Assembly: GCF_900113525.1 (NCBI RefSeq) | Contig: NZ_FOPP01000002.1 | Coordinates: forward strand, 186,001-250,000 | Direction: 5' to 3' | DNA length: 64,000 nucleotides | From: Pedobacter insulae | GTDB lineage: Bacteria > Bacteroidota > Bacteroidia > Sphingobacteriales > Sphingobacteriaceae | Shown here: positions 33,831 to 42,531 of the stretch, one piece after another | Position numbering within the stretch: the first letter of the stretch is position 1 | Layout: every line of letters starts with the position of its first letter | The notes under the pieces: model-generated | Database searches by the model: none | The model's input: the letters and a program-made list of their open reading frames with translations, nothing else | What the model was told of the DNA's origin: nothing | Position numbers and translations under genes: made by a program

Positions 33831-35540
33831 TTATTTATGCGATACAAAGAGGCCCTCGTCAGTTTTCGAAACTTTTAAAATTCCCTTGCCTGTTAAAGAC
33901 TTTAAGGTAGTATCCCATTTTTTGTTGCTCCAATCTGCCAATTTTTCTTTCACATCAGTTAGCAGATGTTGTTGACCTTCTGCAACCAATGAGAATAACG
34001 CTGTTTCTTCTGCGTTCATTTCTATTTTCTTTTTCTCCGCACGCATTTGTGGGAAGAATAATACTTCCTGAATGGTCGATTGATTAGTCATTAGCATTAC
34101 TATACGGTCGATACCAAAGCCTAAACCAGAAGTAGGGGGCATGCCATATTCTAAAGCGCGAACGAAATCATCGTCCATTGCCATCGCCTCTGCATCACCT
34201 CGGTCGGCCAGTTTCAATTGGTCTTCGAAACGTTCTTTTTGATCAATAGGATCATTCAATTCCGAATAAGCATTGCCTATTTCTTTACCATTTACAAATA
34301 TTTCAAAGCGTTCAACCAAGCCCGCTACCGAACGGTGTTTTTTGGCTAAAGGTGTCATTTCAATTGGATAGTCGGTAATGAAAGTAGGTTGGATTAAATT
34401 AGCTTCCACCTTATCGCTAAAAATCTCATCAACTAATTTGCCGCGACCCATGGTCGAATCCGTTTCAATATTTAAATCTTTACAGGTTTGCAATAGTTCA
34501 TCCTCGGTCATTGCCGAAACATCTATGCCTGTATATTTTTGAATAGACTCATACATGGTTAATTTTTCATAAGGTCCAGCGAAATTGATTTCATTTTCGC
34601 CAACCGTAACCACTGCACTACCATTGGTTGCAATAGCAACTTTTTCTAAACATTCTTCAACCATAGCCATCATCCAGATATAATCTTTATAGGCTACATA
34701 AATTTCCATGGAAGTATACTCCGGATTATGCGTGCGGTCCATCCCCTCATTCCTAAACATTTTACCAAACTCATAAACTCCATCAAAACCAGCAACAATT
34801 AACCTTTTTAAATATAATTCATTTGCTATACGCAAATAAAGAGGCATATCCAAGGTGTTATGGTGGGTAGTAAAAGGACGAGCAGCTGCACCGCCGTGGA
34901 TAGGTTGTAAAATAGGAGTTTCAACCTCCATCCAACCATGATCGTCGAAATAGCTTCGCATGCTATTAATTACTTTGCTGCGCTTAATGAAAATCTGCTT
35001 ATAATCAGGGTTAACTGTTAAATCTACATAGCGCATTCTATAGCGCAACTCAGGATTGGTAAATCCATCATATACATTGCCTTCATCATCCCGTTTTACG
35101 ATAGGTAATGGGCGTAAAGATTTAGAAAGTACAGTGAATTTAATTACATGGATTGAGATTTCACCAGTTTGGGTAGTAAAAACATAGCCTTCTACGCCAA
35201 TAAAATCACCAATATCCAATAATTTCTTAAATACGGTATTGTATAAGGTTTTATCATCACCAGGACAAAGTTCATCACGTTTCAAATAAATTTGTATCCG
35301 GCCGGTTGAATCCTGCAATTCTGCAAAAGAGGCAGCCCCCATAATATTCCTGCTCATAATACGGCCAGCTATGCTGATGGTTTTATAAGCTGTTTTATCT
35401 TTTTCGTAGTTGGCTAATATATCGGCCGCATTAGCATTAATCCTATATGCTTCTGCAGGGTAAGGGTTAATTCCTAATGCTCGCAGTTGCTTTAATGAAT
35501 CGCGACGTAATATTTCCTGTTCTGATAATCCTGTACTCAT
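33831..35540 (-). CDS. lysS: Lysyl-tRNA synthetase, class II
   Basis: A 569-residue cytosolic enzyme that charges tRNA-Lys. An N-terminal OB-fold anticodon-binding domain (about residues 40-150) is followed by the class II core: motif 1 near MRSYFDDHGWMEVETPIL, motif 2 FRNEGMDRTHNPEYTSMEIY and motif 3 GLGFGIDRIVMLM. The C-terminus carries an extra ~70 residues (MNAEETALFSLVAEGQ and onward) beyond the usual ~500, a small added domain common in Bacteroidota LysS. A TACTTTTG box lies 17 bases upstream. Confidence 0.97.
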   Translation of the reverse strand: MSTGLSEQEILRRDSLKQLRALGINPYPAEAYRINANAADILANYEKDKTAYKTISIAGRIMSRNIMGAASFAELQDSTGRIQIYLKRDELCPGDDKTLYNTVFKKLLDIGDFIGVEGYVFTTQTGEISIHVIKFTVLSKSLRPLPIVKRDDEGNVYDGFTNPELRYRMRYVDLTVNPDYKQIFIKRSKVINSMRSYFDDHGWMEVETPILQPIHGGAAARPFTTHHNTLDMPLYLRIANELYLKRLIVAGFDGVYEFGKMFRNEGMDRTHNPEYTSMEIYVAYKDYIWMMAMVEECLEKVAIATNGSAVVTVGENEINFAGPYEKLTMYESIQKYTGIDVSAMTEDELLQTCKDLNIETDSTMGRGKLVDEIFSDKVEANLIQPTFITDYPIEMTPLAKKHRSVAGLVERFEIFVNGKEIGNAYSELNDPIDQKERFEDQLKLADRGDAEAMAMDDDFVRALEYGMPPTSGLGFGIDRIVMLMTNQSTIQEVLFFPQMRAEKKKIEMNAEETALFSLVAEGQQHLLTDVKEKLADWSNKKWDTTLKSLTGKGILKVSKTDEGLFVSHK

Positions 35541-35556
35541 TCGTGGTATTTTTTTG

Positions 35557-35564
35557 CAAAAGTA
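35557..35564 (-). promoter_or_regulatory. Candidate -7 element of lysS
   Basis: TACTTTTG on the minus strand matches TAnnTTTG and lies 16 bases before the lysS ATG. The nearest upstream TTTG is 26 bases away, which is longer than usual. Confidence 0.35.
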
Positions 35565-35641
35565 ATGAATTTTGCCGTGTTTTTAATGTGCAAATCAATA
35601 CTTGTCGCCCACCCGAATTTTTTTGCTTTTTTAATCCTTTG

Positions 35642-37549
35642 TTACTCTGCTTCTACTGCTTCATGGTACATCGCATTAATGGCCTCTACATACTTCTTCT
35701 CTACTACACGGCGCTTCACCTTCATGGTAGGAGTAATCTCACCTTCATCTATATCAAACGGATTTCTTTTAATGAGGAAGTTTTTAATGCGCTCGAACTT
35801 TGCCAGTTCACCAGAAATCTTTTTGATATCCTTATCCATCCATTCTTTGATTTCTGGATTGTCGATGAAAGGAGCCTCTTCTTGAAAAAAAGAGTCTGTA
35901 AGCTGGAATGTTTCTTGAAGGGTTTCTCTATTGGGGATAATAATGGCCGTAATGTATTCTCGCTTATCGCCGATTAAAAAGAGTTGATCTATTTTAGGAC
36001 TTTTTAAATAGATATTTTCAACAGGTGTCGGATACACATTTTTACCGTAAGCGTTTACGATCATATTTTTGAGGCGATCGGTTATTTGCAGGTTGCCTTT
36101 ATAATAGCGGCCTATATCTCCGGTATGAAACCATTTATCTTTATCAATCGCCTCGGCAGTTTCGGCAGGTTTGTTAAAATAGCCTTTCATTACGCAATGT
36201 CCCCGTACAATAATTTCCCCTTCAGCGCACTCAAAATCCTCTCTAAATGTATGATGGGTTTGGATGGTAATCATTTCTTTGGTTTCTACATCCTGAATGG
36301 CGACTTCGATTCCCGGAATAATGCGGCCCACTGTGCCATAAACCTGACGATGGTATTCCGTTACCGCCATAACTGGCGATGTTTCCGTGAGGCCAAATCC
36401 CTCCAATACTTTAATTCCCAAGTCACCAAAAAACTCCCCAACATTTCGGGGAAGTGCCGCTCCACCTGATAGCATAAATTTTAACCGGCCACCAGTTTTC
36501 TCCTTAATTTTACTAAAAACTAATTTCTCTGCAATCGCTTTTTTTGCGCCTAAAATTAATCCAGCACCTTTTCCAGCTTCTTTAGCTTCGCGGTAATTCT
36601 TTCCTGTTTCTAACGCCCAGTTAAATATATTAGCTTTCATTCCACCTGCCGCCGTTCCCGATTTAATAGCTTTGTCATGGATGCGTTCCAATAATCTTGG
36701 TACGCATGACATCACAGTGGGCCTTACTTCCCCCATATTTTTCGCCAGCAGTTCTAGACTTTGGGCAAAGGCCATTTTACAACCCTGGGCGCAGCATACA
36801 TGATAAGTTGCTGTACGTTCAAATACGTGTGATAACGGCAAAAATGACAAGAAGGTTTCGGTTTCATCAATTACCGGAATCTGTTGTAGACAAACATTTA
36901 CGTTCTCTACAAAATTATTGTGGGTGAGCATCACACCCTTTGGAGTTCCGGTAGTACCCGATGTATAGATTAAAGAAGAAATATCGGCAGGTAGCACTTC
37001 GCGTCTACGTTGATTAATCTGTTTCTGTTCACGCTCACTAACCGTCTTTGCCAATAAAGTTTTAAAAGGAATAACGTTAGCCTTTACATCGGCAGGAACT
37101 GGAATTTTTTCAAAATCGTTAAACGTTGGAATGATATATTGCAGCTCACAGCAATTTGCAGCAATTTTTAAGATTTTTTTAAACAGAAAAGGATTGCCTA
37201 TCAATAAGGCTTTAATTCCCGAATCGTTGATGATATAAGCTACCTCATGTTCTGACAGCGTAGGGTAGATAGAAACATTGATTGCCCCGATCTGTTGAAT
37301 CCCCTGGTCATAATAAACATATTCTGGCGAGTTTTCTATCATCAAGCCTAGCCGGTCGCCTTTGGCAATTCCTTTTTCCAGAAAAAAAGCGGCAATTGAA
37401 TCTGCTCTTTCCAGGGTTTCTTTAAAAGATATTTCCTCCCATGCAGCGCCTTTTTTATGGATTAAGAAAGTTTCTTCAGGTTTATGAATGTTTTCGACAA
37501 CATTTCTTAACAAGCTAGGGACAGTAGAAAATTCGTTGAATGCTACCAT
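35642..37549 (-). CDS. Long-chain fatty-acid--CoA ligase (AMP-forming)
   Basis: A 635-residue adenylate-forming enzyme that activates fatty acids with ATP and CoA at the inner membrane. The P-loop motif LIYTSGTTGTPKGVMLTH, the GFGLTETSPV motif and the C-terminal YFNKPAETAEAIDKDKWFHTGDIG and RLKNMIVNAYGKNVYP are intact. The overall type is like FadD15-type ligases with a long C-terminal lid. It is monocistronic here; a TAAATTTG box lies at 37559-37566. Confidence 0.93.
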   Translation of the reverse strand: MVAFNEFSTVPSLLRNVVENIHKPEETFLIHKKGAAWEEISFKETLERADSIAAFFLEKGIAKGDRLGLMIENSPEYVYYDQGIQQIGAINVSIYPTLSEHEVAYIINDSGIKALLIGNPFLFKKILKIAANCCELQYIIPTFNDFEKIPVPADVKANVIPFKTLLAKTVSEREQKQINQRRREVLPADISSLIYTSGTTGTPKGVMLTHNNFVENVNVCLQQIPVIDETETFLSFLPLSHVFERTATYHVCCAQGCKMAFAQSLELLAKNMGEVRPTVMSCVPRLLERIHDKAIKSGTAAGGMKANIFNWALETGKNYREAKEAGKGAGLILGAKKAIAEKLVFSKIKEKTGGRLKFMLSGGAALPRNVGEFFGDLGIKVLEGFGLTETSPVMAVTEYHRQVYGTVGRIIPGIEVAIQDVETKEMITIQTHHTFREDFECAEGEIIVRGHCVMKGYFNKPAETAEAIDKDKWFHTGDIGRYYKGNLQITDRLKNMIVNAYGKNVYPTPVENIYLKSPKIDQLFLIGDKREYITAIIIPNRETLQETFQLTDSFFQEEAPFIDNPEIKEWMDKDIKKISGELAKFERIKNFLIKRNPFDIDEGEITPTMKVKRRVVEKKYVEAINAMYHEAVEAE

Positions 37550-37558
37550 GGTGGGTTA

Positions 37559-37566
37559 CAAATTTA
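37559..37566 (-). promoter_or_regulatory. Candidate -7 element of the acyl-CoA ligase gene
   Basis: TAAATTTG on the minus strand, 9 bases before the ATG. It would give a very short leader. No clear -33 box. The rest of the 37550-37769 gap is AT-rich and contains the possible 11-bp repeat pair 37657-37678. Confidence 0.3.
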
Positions 37567-37769
37567 TATTTAGCTAACAATGATAACGGTTTAGTGTTAA
37601 AAATGCAACCTATATATTTTCTCCGTTCCTAGAATAAACAAGATCACCCAAATCGATTTTAACAATTTGATAACCCAACGACACCCTTTGTTTAGAATTC
37701 GTTAACCTAAACTTAGTTTCCACTTCATGTTAGCCGTGTAACATTGCAACGAAATTTAAGAACAGAAAA

Positions 37770-40700
37770 ATGCTTCTCAAAAGAAAACTAAAACTAAAAA
37801 TTATTATGAAGTTCAGAAATGAATTCAGTGGCGTACTGTTGCTGTTTATGCTATTAATGGGTGTTGGCAATGCTTCGGCAACTAATTATGTAAAAAATTT
37901 GACAGTAAGATCAAGGATGGAAACCGGAATTGAAGGCTCCATCAAGGATGCCAAGGGACAGGCGCTTCCTGGTGTTAGTGTCACTGTTAAAGGCTCCAAA
38001 AGGGGAGTAACATCCAATGGTGATGGAAAGTTCAATATCATCGCAGAACCCACCGATATATTGATTTTTTCAATGATAGGCTACCTAACGCAAGAGATAA
38101 CAGTTGGTACGAGAACCCGGTTTGAGGTGATATTAGTAGCTGAAACAGTTAGCTTAAATGAAGTAGTGGTAACCGCAATTGGTATCAAACAACAGAAAAG
38201 AAAGCTTGGATACGCTACACAGGAGGTAAATACTGAGGTTCTGGAGAAGTCGAAAACCATGAACCTTGGAAATGCATTAAGCGGACAGGTAGCGGGATTG
38301 ACGGTGAATAATCCAACAGGTATATTTCAAAGTCCACAAATCAGCCTTAGAGGAAAAACCCCACTATTGGTTATAGATGGTATTCCGGTAGAAAGCAATC
38401 TTTACGACGTGTCATCCGCTGATATTGAGAATATCAACGTGTTAAAAGGGGTAACAGCATCGGCACTATATGGTTCGAGAGGAAAAAATGGTGCGATCAT
38501 TATCACCACCAAAAGAGCTAAAGTTGATGGGCTGGAAATTAATGTAGGTACCAATAATATGGTTACCGCTGGTTTCACGGTCTTTCCTGAAACACAAACG
38601 GAGTATGGCAATGGATCTGAAGGGAAATATGAATTCTGGGATGGTGCCGATGGGGGTATCTCTGATGGAGATATGATTTGGGGACCTAAATTTGGTACAG
38701 GTATAAAGGTAAGACAATGGAATAGCCCGATCCGAGACAAACAAACGGGAACAGAAATCCCATGGTGGGGTGATGTAAATGGGACAATTTACAATGATAA
38801 AGCGCGGTATGAACGGGTTCCTACCGATTGGGTGTACCATAATAACCTAAAAGATTTTTTAAGTACGGGTATAGTCACAGATAACCATTTATCAATGGCT
38901 TATAAAAGCGAGAAAGCACAACTATATTTCTCTGGTAAGCATGCCCATCAGAAAGGGCAAGTGCCTAATACCTCATTATCTACTGGAGGATTAAATTTTA
39001 GCGGCAATTATAATTTGACCAAAAATTTAGTCGCCGAAGCGAGCCTATCTTATAATAAAGTGTACTCACCTAATTTTCCGCGGTATGGATATGGGCCTAA
39101 AAACCATATGTACACGATCTTGATCTGGATGGGTGACGATGTAAATGGTAAAGAGTTAAAAGAGCATATGTATGTGCTAGGTGCAGAAGGATATCGCCAG
39201 GCAAATTACAACTATGCCTGGTATAATAACCCATACTTTGCCGCTTATGAATTAAACCAGCTGCACAATAAAAATACAATTGATGGATTAATGCGTTTAG
39301 CCTGGACGGTTACACCGGGACTAACTTTGCAAGCCAGAGCCAATTTAAGAAATACAAGTCTTTTTGAAGATATGCAAAGTCCAAAGTCTTATATGAACTA
39401 TGGTGATTCAAGAAATGGCGATTATAAAAATTGGAATTCCAACCAAACCAATTTTGATGCGGATTTCTTAGCGACATATACCAAAGAGCTTAGTAATAGC
39501 ATTGCCTTAACCGTTAATGGTGGTACCTCTAAATTCGCCAGAAATTATAGGCAACAATATCAAAGTACCGATGGGATTATTGTACCTTTTGTTTACAGTT
39601 TAAATAATACCCAAGGGCCTGTACAAGCCAGTAATTATTTAGAACAAAAGGAAATTCAAAGTGTTTACGGAGCTGCTAATCTTGATTTATTCAACTCGGT
39701 GTATTTAAACTTTACGGCGCGTAACGACTGGTCGTCTACCTTGCCCTCGGTTTCTAATTCATATTTCTATCCTTCGGCGTCTATCAGCACCATTTTATCT
39801 CAATATATTAAAATGCCGAAAGAAGTAGATTACGTAAAAATAAATGCCTCCTGGGCGCAGGTGTCTAATGATTTAGCACCTTATAGCATTCAATCTGTTT
39901 ACACAAAAGATGTTACTTACGGTAGTACACCGTCTGTTGGTTATGGAAGTGGATTAGTTAACCCACTGATCAATCCCGAAAAATCCACCTCCTATGAGTT
40001 AGGTCTTTCTTCTGGCTTATTTAAAAATAAACTAAGTGTCGATTTAACTTATTACAATATCATTGATGAAAATCAAATCATCGACTTAAATGTTTCTCAA
40101 GCATCCGGCTTTGCTACCCGTAAAGTTAACGGTAATAAATATCAAACTAACGGCTATGAGGTGGTATTAGGTGTGAAACCTATTGCAAACAGAAATTTTG
40201 CATGGGATATGAACATTAACTGGTCGTCTTCTATCCGTAAATTAAAAGAAATCTACAATAACAATGCTAAGTTCGGCAATTTGGTAGCAGGAGATAGAGC
40301 GGACAGCTATTTTAGTACGGTATGGGAAAAAAGTGCAGACGGACAACTGATACTTGATGCAAATAGCGGTCTTCCGATCAGAGATCCATTTCAAAGAAAA
40401 GTCGGCAATATCGACCCAACCTGGAGATTTGGTTTCCAAAATAGGTTTAAGATCAAAGATTTTGTCGTAAATATAGACCTCGATGGTGCTTTTGGTGGAT
40501 TGATGAACTCTACCACGATAGAGAAAATGTGGTGGGGCGGTAAACATCCCTCTTCAACCACCCATCGTGATGCAGAGTATGCTGCCGGGAAACCAATTTA
40601 TGTGCCAACTGGTGTGGTAGTAACCGGTGGTAGTTTAACCCGTGATATCAATGGAGCGGTAGTATCTGATACACGTACCTATGCGCCAAATACCAAAGCG

Positions 40701-41003
40701 GTGAGCTGGCAAACTTGGAGCCAGCAATATCCCTATAGAGCAAGGGTTACAGAAGCTGAGAGTGAAGAATTTGCGAATACATTTGACCGCTCTTTCGTGA
40801 AATTGCGCCGCGTTTCAATTGGTTATGATATTACTAAAATAGTGAAGATAAACAAAATCAAGGCACTTGATGTAAGTGTGTATGGTTATAATCTGGCCAT
40901 GTGGAAGAAAATGCCATACCTAGATCCTGACTTTGGAACCGACACCGATTTGCAAGATCCGTCTTCCAGGTATCTCGGCTGTGCTATAAACCTTAAGTTT
41001 TAA
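37770..41003 (+). CDS. SusC/RagA-family TonB-linked outer-membrane protein
   Basis: A 1077-residue outer-membrane transporter. A signal peptide (hydrophobic core SGVLLLFMLLMGVGNASA) is followed by a carboxypeptidase-like domain (IEGSIKDAKGQALPGVSVTV), the SusC signature NEVVVTAIGIKQQKRKLGYA, a plug domain (LRGKTPLLVIDGIPVES, ITTKRA) and a long barrel ending YLGCAINLKF. It pairs with the SusD-like lipoprotein 20 bases downstream. Because a phospholipase C and an alkaline phosphatase follow, the likely cargo is phosphorylated or phospholipid-derived material rather than glycan; this is inference. The ATG at 37806 (MKFRNEF) is an alternative start with a shorter signal peptide. Confidence 0.93.
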   Translation: MLLKRKLKLKIIMKFRNEFSGVLLLFMLLMGVGNASATNYVKNLTVRSRMETGIEGSIKDAKGQALPGVSVTVKGSKRGVTSNGDGKFNIIAEPTDILIFSMIGYLTQEITVGTRTRFEVILVAETVSLNEVVVTAIGIKQQKRKLGYATQEVNTEVLEKSKTMNLGNALSGQVAGLTVNNPTGIFQSPQISLRGKTPLLVIDGIPVESNLYDVSSADIENINVLKGVTASALYGSRGKNGAIIITTKRAKVDGLEINVGTNNMVTAGFTVFPETQTEYGNGSEGKYEFWDGADGGISDGDMIWGPKFGTGIKVRQWNSPIRDKQTGTEIPWWGDVNGTIYNDKARYERVPTDWVYHNNLKDFLSTGIVTDNHLSMAYKSEKAQLYFSGKHAHQKGQVPNTSLSTGGLNFSGNYNLTKNLVAEASLSYNKVYSPNFPRYGYGPKNHMYTILIWMGDDVNGKELKEHMYVLGAEGYRQANYNYAWYNNPYFAAYELNQLHNKNTIDGLMRLAWTVTPGLTLQARANLRNTSLFEDMQSPKSYMNYGDSRNGDYKNWNSNQTNFDADFLATYTKELSNSIALTVNGGTSKFARNYRQQYQSTDGIIVPFVYSLNNTQGPVQASNYLEQKEIQSVYGAANLDLFNSVYLNFTARNDWSSTLPSVSNSYFYPSASISTILSQYIKMPKEVDYVKINASWAQVSNDLAPYSIQSVYTKDVTYGSTPSVGYGSGLVNPLINPEKSTSYELGLSSGLFKNKLSVDLTYYNIIDENQIIDLNVSQASGFATRKVNGNKYQTNGYEVVLGVKPIANRNFAWDMNINWSSSIRKLKEIYNNNAKFGNLVAGDRADSYFSTVWEKSADGQLILDANSGLPIRDPFQRKVGNIDPTWRFGFQNRFKIKDFVVNIDLDGAFGGLMNSTTIEKMWWGGKHPSSTTHRDAEYAAGKPIYVPTGVVVTGGSLTRDINGAVVSDTRTYAPNTKAVSWQTWSQQYPYRARVTEAESEEFANTFDRSFVKLRRVSIGYDITKIVKINKIKALDVSVYGYNLAMWKKMPYLDPDFGTDTDLQDPSSRYLGCAINLKF

Positions 41004-41023
41004 TTATTTATAAAGATAAAAAA

Positions 41024-42511
41024 ATGAGAAAATTAATCAATATATGTTTAATGGTAAGCTGCCTCATTGCGGTTTCGTGCAAGAAAGAACTTGAGACATT
41101 AAATACAGATCCGAATAGACCGCAGGAAACTCATCCGCAGTTATTGTTGACCAAAGTGGAATGGACAGCTTTTCAAGAATTTGGTGGAACTGGCCCATTG
41201 TATGCTAATAAAATGTTGGTGCAGAGTGATGGAGAAAATTTAGAACAATATTACAAATGGAACCGCGCCAGTTTTGATTCGTTCAATAATCTCCGTGTGG
41301 TTACCAAAATGGATGAAGAAGCTGCCAAATTAAATCTTAAAGCCTACCGTGCATTGGCAAAATTCTTTAGAGCCTACTATTTCTATAATCTTACGTTAAC
41401 TTTTGGCGACATCCCTTATAGCGAGGCTTTAAAAGCAGAAAGTAGTACACCTATATTTACTCCGGTATATGATACCCAAAAGGAAGTTTTCAAAGGTATT
41501 TTGACCGAATTAAGTGAAGCAAATACGATTTTAAAATCAGAGAACACGATTATTCAAGGAGATATTATTTTTGCAGGGTCGGTATCAAACTGGCGTAAGG
41601 CAGTAAATGCACTCCGCTTAAAGGTATTGCTTACACTTTCAAAAAAAACCGCGGAAGCAGATCTTAACATCTCCAGTCAATTTGCCGATATTTATGCTTC
41701 AGAGCTATTGTTTGCGAAAGATGAAAGTGCTAAGCTGGTTTTCCTCAATCAACAAAATAATAGATACCCTGAATTTAACTCAAGTAGCTTTGGGTCTGGT
41801 ATGTATATGGATATGACTTTTGTGGAGCGATTAAAAGAACGAGAAGATCCCCGCCTTTTCCTTTTCTGTACACAAACTAGATTAGGTAAAGAAGCAGGTA
41901 AATCCATTTCCGACTTTAGCTCTTACGAAGGTGGAGATCCTGCTGCACCCTATGCCGAAACTAACGTTAAAGCGGTGGCAGGGAGAGTATCAAAAGTACA
42001 CGAACGGTATTATTCGGATCCCGTAAATGAGCCCAGGGTATTGATTGGTTATGCGGAACAACAATTAATTTTAGCAGAGGCTGCGGTAAGAGGCTGGATT
42101 GCTGCAGATGCAAAAACTTTATATGAAAGCGGCGTAAAAGCAAACTTCAAATTTTACGAACTCAATGTTGCCAGCCTTTCTTCCCATGTAAATGAAATAG
42201 CAGCAACGAATTACCTTAACAAACCACTCAATAATTTTGCTAATGCCTTAAATAGCGATCAGAAAATTGAATTGATCATTACGCAAAAATATTTTCAAAC
42301 TTATTTTCAAAACGGATGGACGGCCTTTTTTAGTAATTTGCGTACAGGATATCCAAGCTTCCGCAGAGCTCCAGGTGTGAACCTTCCTTTCAGATGGATT
42401 TATCCACAAGCAGAATATAACAACAATACGGTAAATGTTAATAAGGCGATTTCAAACCAGTTTGGCGCAAATAATGATCAAATTAATCAGCCAACTTGGT
42501 GGATTAAATAA
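41024..42511 (+). CDS. SusD/RagB-like outer-membrane lipoprotein
   Basis: A 495-residue surface lipoprotein. The lipobox ends LIAVSCKKELETLNTDPNRP, with Cys19 as the lipidated residue. A TPR-rich helical body (AYRALAKFFRAYYFYNLTLTFGDIPYSEAL) and the typical C-terminal Trp/Tyr-rich end (YFQTYFQNGWTAFFSNLRTG ... FRWIYPQAEYNNN) follow. It belongs to the SusD-like_2 type and caps the adjacent SusC barrel, binding substrate. The phospholipase gene starts 20 bases later, so the three genes are probably one operon. Confidence 0.93.
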   Translation: MRKLINICLMVSCLIAVSCKKELETLNTDPNRPQETHPQLLLTKVEWTAFQEFGGTGPLYANKMLVQSDGENLEQYYKWNRASFDSFNNLRVVTKMDEEAAKLNLKAYRALAKFFRAYYFYNLTLTFGDIPYSEALKAESSTPIFTPVYDTQKEVFKGILTELSEANTILKSENTIIQGDIIFAGSVSNWRKAVNALRLKVLLTLSKKTAEADLNISSQFADIYASELLFAKDESAKLVFLNQQNNRYPEFNSSSFGSGMYMDMTFVERLKEREDPRLFLFCTQTRLGKEAGKSISDFSSYEGGDPAAPYAETNVKAVAGRVSKVHERYYSDPVNEPRVLIGYAEQQLILAEAAVRGWIAADAKTLYESGVKANFKFYELNVASLSSHVNEIAATNYLNKPLNNFANALNSDQKIELIITQKYFQTYFQNGWTAFFSNLRTGYPSFRRAPGVNLPFRWIYPQAEYNNNTVNVNKAISNQFGANNDQINQPTWWIK

Positions 42512-42531
42512 TTAAAAACTAAATTCACCCC

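Noticed and set aside
35477..35977. 166-residue open frame on the plus strand
   Set aside because: It lies antisense across the 5' end of lysS and the 3' end of the acyl-CoA ligase gene; it is Cys- and Phe-rich in a way typical of a shadow frame.
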